A DNA stretch of 64,000 bases from Aneurinibacillus tyrosinisolvens (GTDB taxonomy: Bacteria > Bacillota > Bacilli > Aneurinibacillales > Aneurinibacillaceae): contig NZ_BBWZ01000018.1 in assembly GCF_001015055.1 (NCBI RefSeq), forward strand, positions 19,397 to 83,396. The letters are read 5' to 3'. A program made the position numbers and the translations under genes. The notes below the pieces were generated by a model. It was not told the origin of the DNA, searched no databases, and saw only the letters and a program-made list of their open reading frames with translations. Positions 54,976 through 64,000 of this stretch are shown piece by piece. Numbering within the stretch: position 1 is the first letter of the stretch; each line of letters begins with the position of its first letter.

Positions 54976-56118
54976 ATGGAATTTACGATTCAACGAGACC
55001 AATTAACGAATGCGATTAGTACAGTGGGCAAAGCTGTATCATCAAGAACAACCATTCCGATTCTCACCGGAATTAAAATCGTAGCACATGAGGATGGGAT
55101 TACGCTTACGGCCAGTGATTCAGATGTTTCGATTGAACAATATGTACCAGCAGAGTCAGGGGACGAACAGTGGATTGAAAATATCCTGCCCGGAAGCGTC
55201 GTGCTGCCTTCTCGTTTTTTTGGAGAAATTGTCAGGAAGCTTCCAGGTGAGCAGGTAAAGATTTCTGTAAATGATCGATTTGTGACAACGATTTCTTCTG
55301 AGCGGGCAGAATTTAACTTAAATGGCATGAATGCGGAGGATTATCCAAGGCTTCCACAAATTGAAGAAGACCGTGTATTGAGCCTCCCTGCTGATTTATT
55401 GAAAATAATGATCCGGCAAACGGTATTTGCTGTGGCAACGAATGAAACGCGCCCGATTCTTACCGGTGTGATGTGGAAGCTGGACGACAGCCATCTTTCG
55501 TTTGTCGCGACCGATAGCCACCGGCTAACAACACGGAAATCCTCCGTAGAATCTTCCGTTGAACTTGGATTTGAGAATGTTGTCATACCGGGAAAAAGCC
55601 TGGTGGAACTGAGCAAAATCCTTCCGGATGACGACAGGCTTATCGATATCGTTATCACGGATAACCAGATTCTTGTAAAAATTCAACACGTTTTATTTTA
55701 TTCCCGGATTCTAGATGGGACATACCCGGATACTAGCCGAATTATTCCGCAAAATACAAAAACGGAGATTAATTTATCGACGAAAGAGTTTCTAGGAGCG
55801 ATTGAAAGGGCAAGCTTGTTAGCAAAGGACGGAAAGAGCAATGTCGTGCGGCTGTTTACACGCCCTGACGGCATTGTTGAAGTTTCCTCCAACACGCCGG
55901 AAGTGGGAAAAGTAACGGAGGAAATCGTTCCGTTATCCTTAGAAGGAGAGGATGTTAAAATATCTTTTAATGCTAAGTATATGCTTGATGCGCTTCGTGC
56001 TGTGGACAGCCAGGAAATCCGCATCGGGTTTACAGGTGCGATGAGCCCTTTCATTCTCAGGCCAACGGAGTATGACTGGATCCTTCACCTGATTCTCCCT
56101 GTCCGGACTAACCAATAG
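54976..56118 (+). CDS. dnaN: DNA polymerase III beta subunit (sliding clamp)
   Basis: 380 residues with three clamp domains: MEFTIQRDQLTNAISTVGKA, GMNAEDYPRLP, and the C-terminal SPFILRPT and LHLILPVRTN. Ring-shaped clamp that holds the polymerase on DNA. AAGGGGG precedes the start. The following yaaA-recF-remB-gyrB cluster is in the same direction. Confidence 0.98.
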   Translation: MEFTIQRDQLTNAISTVGKAVSSRTTIPILTGIKIVAHEDGITLTASDSDVSIEQYVPAESGDEQWIENILPGSVVLPSRFFGEIVRKLPGEQVKISVNDRFVTTISSERAEFNLNGMNAEDYPRLPQIEEDRVLSLPADLLKIMIRQTVFAVATNETRPILTGVMWKLDDSHLSFVATDSHRLTTRKSSVESSVELGFENVVIPGKSLVELSKILPDDDRLIDIVITDNQILVKIQHVLFYSRILDGTYPDTSRIIPQNTKTEINLSTKEFLGAIERASLLAKDGKSNVVRLFTRPDGIVEVSSNTPEVGKVTEEIVPLSLEGEDVKISFNAKYMLDALRAVDSQEIRIGFTGAMSPFILRPTEYDWILHLILPVRTNQ

Positions 56119-56128
56119 GGGTGACAAG

Positions 56129-56359
56129 ATGAATAAACAAGTAGTGGAGATTACAACGGAGTACATTCCGCTTGGCCAGTTTCTCAAGCTCGCGGGCATT
56201 ATTGACACCGGTGGACAGGCAAAAATGATTCTCGCCGAAACACATATCGAGGTAAATGGAGAAACTGAAAACCGCCGCGGCAAAAAGTTGTATAATGGAG
56301 ATACGGTCTACGTAGACGGCTTCGGTACGTACGAAGTTTCACGCCAAACCGATGAGTAG
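56129..56359 (+). CDS. yaaA: S4-domain protein YaaA (RlbA)
   Basis: 76 residues, a single S4 RNA-binding domain: YIPLGQFLKLAGIIDTGGQAKM and VNGETENRRGKKLYNGD. Between dnaN and recF as in B. subtilis; linked to ribosome maturation. Confidence 0.95.
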   Translation: MNKQVVEITTEYIPLGQFLKLAGIIDTGGQAKMILAETHIEVNGETENRRGKKLYNGDTVYVDGFGTYEVSRQTDE

Positions 56360-56412
56360 CCTGCAGCATGTGATTATTCCGCAGGCGGATGTGCATTGGG
56401 AGGGAAAACTGT

Positions 56413-57528
56413 TTGATACTGAAAGAACTGGAGCTAACGCATTATCGAAACCTGGAACAGATACAGGTTCGTTTCGATGATCCGATTATTCTTTTTGTAG
56501 GACCCAATGCGCAGGGGAAGACCAATTTACTGGAGTCGATTTATGTGCTTGCCATGGCAAAGTCCCATCGCACAAGCAAGGACAAAGAACTGATTCGGTG
56601 GGACGAATCGTTCGCCAGGCTTTCTTGCAGGGTTGAGAGGCGCCATGGCCCGCTCGGCCTTGATATTCAGTTGACTGCACGGGGAAAAAAAGCGAAAATT
56701 AATGGTCTGGAGCAGCGTAAATTAAGTGATTATATTGGTGCGATGAACGTGGTTATGTTTGCTCCTGAGGATCTAAATATTGTAAAGGGAAGCCCGCACG
56801 TTCGGCGCCGTTTTCTCGATATGGAGATTGGACAGGTGTCGCCGACGTATCTTTACCATATCTCCCAATATCAAAAAATTGTCCAGCAGCGTAATCAGGC
56901 GATGAAGGAATTACAGCAGCGGAAACAATTCCGGGAAATGCTTGATGTTTACAACAGGCAGATGGCCGACCTTGCCGTGAAAGTCCTGCAAAAACGGTTT
57001 GTTTTCATGGAGAAACTGAAAGAATGGGGCCGAGAAATTCACGCGCAGATTACCCAGGGCGGCGAAAGCCTCACCCTTTCTTATGAAAATACCCTTCCTG
57101 TTACACAAGACATGTCCCGCGAGGAAGCGGAGGAAAGCGTTTATCAGCACCTTACTTCGATACAGGAGCGGGAAATCGCCCGCGGCACGAGCCTGGCTGG
57201 ACCACACCGCGATGATATTCATTTTTTTATTAACGGAACAAACGTTCACCAGTACGGCTCCCAGGGGCAGCAGAGAACGACGGCTCTCTCTTTAAAATTG
57301 GCGGAAATTGAGCTGATTCACCAGGAAGTTGGGGAATATCCCCTGCTTCTTTTGGATGATGTTCTCTCCGAGCTTGATGCCAATCGGCAATCCCACCTTT
57401 TGCAAAATATAAAAGATCGAGTGCAGACTTTTGTTACGACAACAGGCGTAGAGGGGCTTTACCATCAAACATTAAAGCAGGCTGCCCTTTACCGGGTAAG
57501 ACAGGGGACAGTCGAGCGGGAAACGTGA
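56413..57528 (+). CDS. recF: DNA replication and repair protein RecF
   Basis: 371 residues, SMC-like ATPase: Walker [14 protein letters not shown], signature region [18 protein letters not shown] and Walker [13 protein letters not shown]. The start is TTG at 56413 ([12 protein letters not shown]) behind GGGAGG; an ATG eight codons earlier lacks a ribosome site. Loads RecA at gaps. Confidence 0.97.
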   Translation: MILKELELTHYRNLEQIQVRFDDPIILFVGPNAQGKTNLLESIYVLAMAKSHRTSKDKELIRWDESFARLSCRVERRHGPLGLDIQLTARGKKAKINGLEQRKLSDYIGAMNVVMFAPEDLNIVKGSPHVRRRFLDMEIGQVSPTYLYHISQYQKIVQQRNQAMKELQQRKQFREMLDVYNRQMADLAVKVLQKRFVFMEKLKEWGREIHAQITQGGESLTLSYENTLPVTQDMSREEAEESVYQHLTSIQEREIARGTSLAGPHRDDIHFFINGTNVHQYGSQGQQRTTALSLKLAEIELIHQEVGEYPLLLLDDVLSELDANRQSHLLQNIKDRVQTFVTTTGVEGLYHQTLKQAALYRVRQGTVERET

Positions 57529-57537
57529 GGGAAGAGA

Positions 57538-57786
57538 ATGTTTATACATTTAGGCGGCGATACCGTTGTACGCTCGAAAGATGTGATTGTCATTCTTGAT
57601 TACCACATGAAACAATCTTCTAAAATTACCCGGCAATTTCTGCAAGAAGCGGAGCAAACAGGGCGAATAATCCTGCTGGGAAACGAACAGAGCAAGTCAT
57701 TTGTCATTACAAAAGACAAAGTATACTGTTCTCCGATTTCATCGCTTACTTTAAAGCGGCGTGCTAATTTTTTGGAAAGCAGGTGA
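57538..57786 (+). CDS. remB: Extracellular matrix regulator RemB (YaaB, DUF370)
   Basis: 82 residues, MFIHLGGDTVVRSKDVIVIL ... RIILLGNEQSKSFVITKDKVYCSPIS. RemB family DNA-binding protein that in B. subtilis regulates matrix genes. Ten bases after recF and nine before gyrB. Confidence 0.93.
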   Translation: MFIHLGGDTVVRSKDVIVILDYHMKQSSKITRQFLQEAEQTGRIILLGNEQSKSFVITKDKVYCSPISSLTLKRRANFLESR

Positions 57787-57794
57787 GAAAGTAA

Positions 57795-59708
<1,914 letters not shown>

Positions 59709-59753
59709 TAGCATAACCAGGCCTGAAAATAACCTGTCTTTTAAGATATTGTA

Positions 59754-59796
59754 AAAAATAAGCCTTCTTCTCATAAGAAGAAGGCTTATTTTTGTC
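59754..59796 (+). terminator. Terminator of gyrB
   Basis: AAATAAGCCTTCTTCT-CATA-AGAAGAAGGCTTATTT, followed by TTG. A very strong stem 45 bases behind the gyrB stop. Confidence 0.85.
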
Positions 59797-59821
59797 TTTA
59801 TAGGGAGATAAATGGTATAAT
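59792..59821 (+). promoter_or_regulatory. Promoter of gyrA
   Basis: TTGTCT (59792-59797) and TATAAT (59816-59821), 18-base spacer, about 80 bases before the gyrA start. It directly follows the gyrB terminator, so gyrA has its own transcript. Confidence 0.7.
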
Positions 59822-59901
59822 AGATCTTATGTTCAGAACGATTCTAACCTGCTTTAGACAGGCCTGATAAACGTTAGATGACGGAGGTAGGAGGTAGTTT
59901 A

Positions 59902-62451
59902 ATGGCCGAACAACGATCGAATGTCATTGATATAAATATTAATCAAGAGATGCGAAGTTCATTTCTTGATTACGCAATGAGTGTAATTGTAAGCCGGGCT
60001 CTCCCTGATGTACGTGATGGTCTTAAGCCGGTTCACCGACGTATTCTTTTTGCGATGAATGAAATGGGGGTTACACCGGATAAACCCCATAAGAAATCTG
60101 CGCGTATTGTCGGTGACGTTATCGGTAAGTATCACCCGCACGGCGATTCTGCGGTGTATGAAACAATGGTAAGGATGGCACAGGATTTCTCTTATCGCTA
60201 TCCGCTTGTAGACGGACACGGCAACTTCGGATCCGTTGACGGTGACTCGGCGGCAGCCATGCGTTATACGGAGGCCCGTATGTCTAAAATTGCCACCGAA
60301 TTGATGCGGGATCTTAATAAAGACACTGTGGATTTTGGTCCCAATTATGATGATAATGAGCGGGAACCGCTTGTCATGCCTGCTCGTTTTCCTCATTTAC
60401 TAGTAAATGGGACGGCGGGTATTGCAGTTGGAATGGCGACAAACATTCCTCCACACAATCTTACGGAAGTCATTAACGGTGTTCTCATGCTTATCGACGA
60501 CGCTGAGTGCACGAACCATGACTTAATGCAGCATGTTACAGGACCAGACTTCCCGACCGGCGCTTATATTATGGGGCGTGGGGGCATTCGCCGTGCCTAT
60601 GAAACAGGCCGCGGATCCGTAGTGATTCGGGCAAAAGCCGAAGTTGAGGAAAACCGGGGGAAATACCGGATCATTGTTACGGAAATTCCTTATCAGGTAA
60701 ATAAGGCACGGTTAATCGAGAAGATTGCTGAGCTTGTGCGTGAGAAAAGGCTTGAGGGCATTACCGATTTGCGCGATGAATCTGACCGTACCGGGATGCG
60801 GATTGTTATCGAGCTGCGTCGTGATGTAAATCCGCAGGTTGTGTTAAACAATTTATATAAGCATACGGCTATGCAAACGAGCTTTGGTATTAATATGCTT
60901 GCGCTCGTGAATGGTGAACCGCGTGTTCTTAATTTGAAGCAGATGCTTTATTATTACCTCGAACACCAGAAGGTAGTCATTCGCCGTCGCACAGAATTTG
61001 ATTTGCGTAAGGCGGAAGCCCGTATTCACATCGTAGAAGGCCTTCTAAAAGCCATTGATATTGTTGATGATTTAGTCGACAGAGAAGGTCCGATTCGTTC
61101 GGCGACGGATACGGAAGAAGCCCGTGGTCATTTAATGGCCGAGACATTCGCTCTGCGTGGCAGGGAAGTGCCGCTTGGATTTACGGAAGAACAAGCGACT
61201 GCCATCCTTGCAATGCGTCTGCAAACGCTCACTGGCCTCTCCATTGAACGGCTTACCGATGAATACAATGAACTGTCTTCTATTATCGCTGAACTGCGCG
61301 CGATTCTTGAAGACGAAGGTAAAATTCTTGCCATTATCCGTGAGGAGCTTACAGAAATTAAAGAGAAATATGGCGACGAACGCCGTACAGAAATTACAAT
61401 CGATATGGAAAATATCGAAGATGAAGATTTAATACCACAGGAAGAGGTTGTTGTAACGCTTACACACCGTGGATATATTAAACGGCTTCCGATTGATACG
61501 TACCGCGCACAGCGGCGCGGCGGCCGCGGGATCCAGGGAGCGGGTACAATTGATGAAGATTTCCTGCAGCATTTAATTACAACCAATTCCCATCACACCT
61601 TGCTTTTCTTTACAAATAAAGGCAAAGTGTACCGCTTAAAAGCATACGAAATTCCTGAACTGGGCAGAACGGCAAAAGGGATGCCAATCATTAACCTGCT
61701 GCAAATCGAACAGGGTGAACATATTCAGACCGTTATTCCTGTAAAAGAGTTCACGGAAAATCATTATCTTTTCTTTGCGACGAAACAGGGAATTGTTAAG
61801 AAGTCCGATCTTACGTCGTTTAGCAACATAAGAAGAGTAGGTCTTTTCGCAATTAATTTACGGGAAGATGATGAATTGATTGGCGTACGCCTCACCGATG
61901 GTGAACAGGACATCATCATGGGAACGCGGAATGGGATGTCCATTCGCTTCTCCGAAAAAGATGTTCGTATTATGGGCCGTTCGGCGACAGGGGTAAAAGG
62001 AATCCAGTTAGGCCGCGGAGATCAGGTTATCGACATGGATATTGCAAATGACGAGGCCGATGTATTGATTGTTACTGCCAAGGGTTATGGGAAACGGACC
62101 CCGCTCTCCTCTTATCGCCTGCAGACCAGAGGGGGCAAAGGAATAAAAACAATGCATCTGACCGAGCGGAACGGCGTTATCGCTGGTTTGAAGGTTGTTG
62201 AAAGCAAAAATGACCTGATGCTTATTACGTCTTCAGGCATCATTATTCGCCTGTCTATCAGAGACATTTCATCTATGGGCCGCAATACGCAGGGGGTAAA
62301 ATTAATCCGCCTGGGTGAAGAGGAAGAAGTGGCTACTGTTGCTAAAGTGGAAATCGCTGATGAAACAGGAGAAGTTGAGGACGAATTAGATTCCCCGGTA
62401 AATGAAGAGGGAAATAACGAAGAAGACAATGATATTGTGGAAACAGAATAG
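59902..62451 (+). CDS. gyrA: DNA gyrase subunit A
   Basis: 849 residues from [24 protein letters not shown] is seven bases upstream, and an ATG eight codons earlier has none. Catalytic Tyr122 in [15 protein letters not shown]; quinolone-determining loop [10 protein letters not shown] with Ser83 and Glu87, the unmutated Bacillus-type residues. C-terminal beta-pinwheel with [13 protein letters not shown] (GyrA box). Acidic C-terminal tail. Confidence 0.98.
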   Translation: MAEQRSNVIDININQEMRSSFLDYAMSVIVSRALPDVRDGLKPVHRRILFAMNEMGVTPDKPHKKSARIVGDVIGKYHPHGDSAVYETMVRMAQDFSYRYPLVDGHGNFGSVDGDSAAAMRYTEARMSKIATELMRDLNKDTVDFGPNYDDNEREPLVMPARFPHLLVNGTAGIAVGMATNIPPHNLTEVINGVLMLIDDAECTNHDLMQHVTGPDFPTGAYIMGRGGIRRAYETGRGSVVIRAKAEVEENRGKYRIIVTEIPYQVNKARLIEKIAELVREKRLEGITDLRDESDRTGMRIVIELRRDVNPQVVLNNLYKHTAMQTSFGINMLALVNGEPRVLNLKQMLYYYLEHQKVVIRRRTEFDLRKAEARIHIVEGLLKAIDIVDDLVDREGPIRSATDTEEARGHLMAETFALRGREVPLGFTEEQATAILAMRLQTLTGLSIERLTDEYNELSSIIAELRAILEDEGKILAIIREELTEIKEKYGDERRTEITIDMENIEDEDLIPQEEVVVTLTHRGYIKRLPIDTYRAQRRGGRGIQGAGTIDEDFLQHLITTNSHHTLLFFTNKGKVYRLKAYEIPELGRTAKGMPIINLLQIEQGEHIQTVIPVKEFTENHYLFFATKQGIVKKSDLTSFSNIRRVGLFAINLREDDELIGVRLTDGEQDIIMGTRNGMSIRFSEKDVRIMGRSATGVKGIQLGRGDQVIDMDIANDEADVLIVTAKGYGKRTPLSSYRLQTRGGKGIKTMHLTERNGVIAGLKVVESKNDLMLITSSGIIIRLSIRDISSMGRNTQGVKLIRLGEEEEVATVAKVEIADETGEVEDELDSPVNEEGNNEEDNDIVETE

Positions 62452-62460
62452 ACCAGCAAC

Positions 62461-62489
62461 GGCGGCAGGGATTTTCCTGCCGCTTTTTC
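62461..62489 (+). terminator. Terminator of gyrA
   Basis: GCGGCAGG-GATTTT-CCTGCCGC stem, then TTTTTC, ten bases after the gyrA stop. Confidence 0.85.
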
Positions 62490-62506
62490 TTATTTGAAGG
62501 AAAGGG

Positions 62507-62536
62507 TTGCCAATACAAATAGTGGGGGTCTACAAT
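62507..62536 (+). promoter_or_regulatory. Promoter of the HD-GYP gene
   Basis: TTGCCA (62507-62512) and TACAAT (62531-62536) with 18-base spacer, 53 bases before the ATG. Confidence 0.65.
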
Positions 62537-62589
62537 AAAGAAAATAACGAGAGATAATAGAGAAAATTACAGAATGGGGTTTCGGAGTC

Positions 62590-63675
62590 ATGCCTCAATT
62601 ATTAACTGATTTGGTAAAGCCGGGTGTTACACTGTCAGAGCAGGTCGTAACCTCTCTTGGTGGTGTGCTTTTTGAGAAAGGAACACGAATTCAGCAAAGG
62701 GAAATCGAAATCTTAAAGGCCTTTCTTATTGAACGGATATCGATTGAAGAAGAAGTGGAAGACCATGCTGTTTCTGTAATTGACAAGGGAAAAGCTGAAC
62801 AGGTGAAGATACAAAAGGCGGAGGAACCGGATAAACGGTTTGATTTAAAGGTAAGTAAAGCGGCCGATTATCTGGAAAAAATCACGAACTGGGTAGGGGG
62901 TGGAATGCCTATCCCGGTTATGGATTTACGTGAAACTGTCCAACCGCTCGTACAGGCGGTAAATGCAAAGCCAGACGTATTATTTAGCATTCAAAAAATA
63001 AAAGAACTCGATAAATACACGTATGAGCACAGCATCTTTGTCGGAATTCTTTCTGTAGCGATTGCGCGTTGGATGAAAATTCCTGAGCAGGAGTACATGC
63101 AGATCAGCCTTGCGGGCACGCTCCACAATATTGGCGTTTGCCGCATTGAGCCTTCCATCCTCCACAAACCAGGCAAGCTAAATTATGATGAATTTGAGGA
63201 AGTTAAAAAACACACATCATATGGTTACCAGATTATTAAAGGAACGGCAGGATTAAGCGAAGGGGTTGCCCTCGCCGCGCTCCAGCACCATGAGAGAGAA
63301 GATGGAAGCGGGTATCCGCAGCGTGTAAAAGGCAATCAGATACATCTGTATGCTAAAATTGTCGCAATCGCGGATGTATACCATGCCATGTGCACAGAAA
63401 GAGGATATCGCAAGGCCCTTTCTCCGTACCGCGTCATCGAGCAGCTCCGTGAATATAGCTTTGGAAAACTTGATCCGGTTATCGTCCGCACGTTTATAAG
63501 CGGCATCATGCAGCTGTCCGCAGGTAAAATTGTGAGGCTCAATGACGGCCGCGTCGGTAAAATCATCTTCGTTGATCCGCAAAACCCAACACGTCCGATG
63601 ATTGATATAAATGGGCAAATTGTAAATCTGGTCACATCCCCAAGTTCTTTTATAGAAGATGTTATTTCTGTCTAA
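62590..63675 (+). CDS. HD-GYP domain protein with altered HD dyad
   Basis: 361 residues. N-terminal domain of about 130 residues, then an HD-GYP domain: His147 (HSIFVG), the dyad position reads His179-Asn180 (TLHNIGV, where active enzymes have HDIGK), His208 (KKHTSYGY), His233-His234 and GYP at 241-243 (HHEREDGSGYP), and Asp262 (IADVYHAM). HD-GYP proteins hydrolyse cyclic di-GMP; replacement of the metal-binding Asp and of the following Lys may impair catalysis or change function. It has its own promoter and terminator. Confidence 0.88.
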   Translation: MPQLLTDLVKPGVTLSEQVVTSLGGVLFEKGTRIQQREIEILKAFLIERISIEEEVEDHAVSVIDKGKAEQVKIQKAEEPDKRFDLKVSKAADYLEKITNWVGGGMPIPVMDLRETVQPLVQAVNAKPDVLFSIQKIKELDKYTYEHSIFVGILSVAIARWMKIPEQEYMQISLAGTLHNIGVCRIEPSILHKPGKLNYDEFEEVKKHTSYGYQIIKGTAGLSEGVALAALQHHEREDGSGYPQRVKGNQIHLYAKIVAIADVYHAMCTERGYRKALSPYRVIEQLREYSFGKLDPVIVRTFISGIMQLSAGKIVRLNDGRVGKIIFVDPQNPTRPMIDINGQIVNLVTSPSSFIEDVISV

Positions 63676-63733
63676 TCCTTTTCCGTTACTTTAAAGTGGC
63701 ATAGAAATCCTGATATGATAAAAAAGAATGACA

Positions 63734-63775
63734 GCAGAAGGGAACGTGTAGAATTCTCTTCTGCTTATTTGTTTG
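63734..63775 (+). terminator. Terminator of the HD-GYP gene
   Basis: AGCAGAAG and CTTCTGCT pair around ACGTGTAG, followed by TATTTGTTTG. Confidence 0.6.
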
Positions 63776-64000
63776 AATATAAAAATCCTGAGTGAGTTCA
63801 CTTCGTTATGAGATCCAGAAAGATGATTTAACATAAGTAATAAATTACCATTGTTATTTACCTAGCATGCATGCTATATTATTACTTGTCGCCGCGAGGT
63901 GGTCAAGAAATAGAAACCATCTTATCCAAAATAAACAATCAAACAACGAAAAAAAGTTGTTGCAAATTGCTTGGTGATTTGATAAGATAGTTAAGTCGCC
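63776..64000 (+). other. Upstream region of a probable rRNA operon
   Basis: AT-rich sequence without genes to the window end. It contains a TAGCATGCATGCTA palindrome near 63863 and a strong promoter (63960-63988). In Bacillales an rrn operon often follows gyrA. No rRNA sequence is itself visible here. Confidence 0.5.
63960..63988 (+). promoter_or_regulatory. Strong promoter, probably of a ribosomal RNA operon
   Basis: TTGCAA (63960-63965) and TAAGAT (63983-63988), 17-base spacer, with A-rich upstream DNA (63930-63955) like an UP element. The form resembles Bacillus rrn promoters. Confidence 0.55.

Overview
The window is a chromosome segment from an endospore-forming, low- to mid-GC Bacillota of the order Bacillales. 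Gene content and order (rpmH-rnpA-yidD-yidC-jag-mnmE-mnmG-rsmG-noc-parA-parB on one side; dnaA-dnaN-yaaA-recF-remB-gyrB-gyrA on the other) are those of a Bacillus-type replication origin. A stand-alone HD-GYP gene after gyrA, an MscS channel and a DUF554 gene near parB, and the protein sequences suggest the Brevibacillus/Aneurinibacillus part of the family Paenibacillaceae. This placement is inference. Sporulation is indicated by yyaC with a sigma-G/F-like promoter and by the spoIIIJ and jag genes.

Layout. 1-2.3 kb: start of the aa3-type quinol oxidase operon (qoxA, 5' part of qoxB). 2.7-4.9 kb: threonine catabolism pair kbl-tdh. 5.2-7.3 kb: a YwbE protein, a TetR regulator with a frameshifted NAD-dependent reductase, and the tail of a decayed methyltransferase gene. 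7.4-10.8 kb: glycan genes on the plus strand (DUF6492 glycosyltransferase, GT4 glycosyltransferase, GDP-mannose synthesis enzyme). 11-15.1 kb: nitrilase-family amidase, two GNAT acetyltransferases, a DsbA/FrnE-type thioredoxin-fold protein whose first active-site cysteine codon is TGA followed by a SECIS-like hairpin, and an old yellow enzyme. 15.2 kb: SET-domain protein. 16.1-18.6 kb: AT-rich island with a DHH phosphoesterase, a HipT-like kinase and a HipS-HIRAN protein. 18.8-28 kb: rlmH, a CxxH/CxxC protein, an HtrA protease and the whole walRKHIJ cell-wall regulon, then an M23 peptidase. 28-36.9 kb: purA, dnaB, rplI, gdpP, yybS, rpsR-ssb-rpsF, ychF. 37-43.6 kb: chemoreceptor, yyzM, MscS channel, DUF3343 protein, yyaC, DUF554, a cysteine desulfurase-like enzyme. 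43.6-52.8 kb: parB/parA/noc, rRNA and tRNA modification enzymes, membrane insertase and rnpA-rpmH. 52.8-54.97 kb: bipartite oriC flanking dnaA. 53.4-63.7 kb: replication genes, both gyrase subunits and an HD-GYP protein. The window closes on a strong promoter, probably that of a ribosomal RNA operon.

The housekeeping genes diverge from oriC, so they are co-oriented with replication. The accessory block at 7.4-15.1 kb runs against that direction. DnaA-box clusters occur at oriC, upstream of rlmH and inside the 5' part of mnmE. Two perfect parS sites lie within and next to parB/noc.

The two most interesting items are the probable selenoprotein at 13352 and the DHH/HipT/HipS-HIRAN cassette. A DUF3343 (putative Se/S carrier) gene and an EF2568-type desulfurase-like gene at 40-43 kb are consistent with selenium use. 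A caution: at least nine single-base indels, mostly in short homopolymers, break conserved genes (purA, gdpP three times, yyzM, the glycosyltransferases, the reductase). Many are probably sequencing errors. They are indels, so they do not explain the TGA codon.
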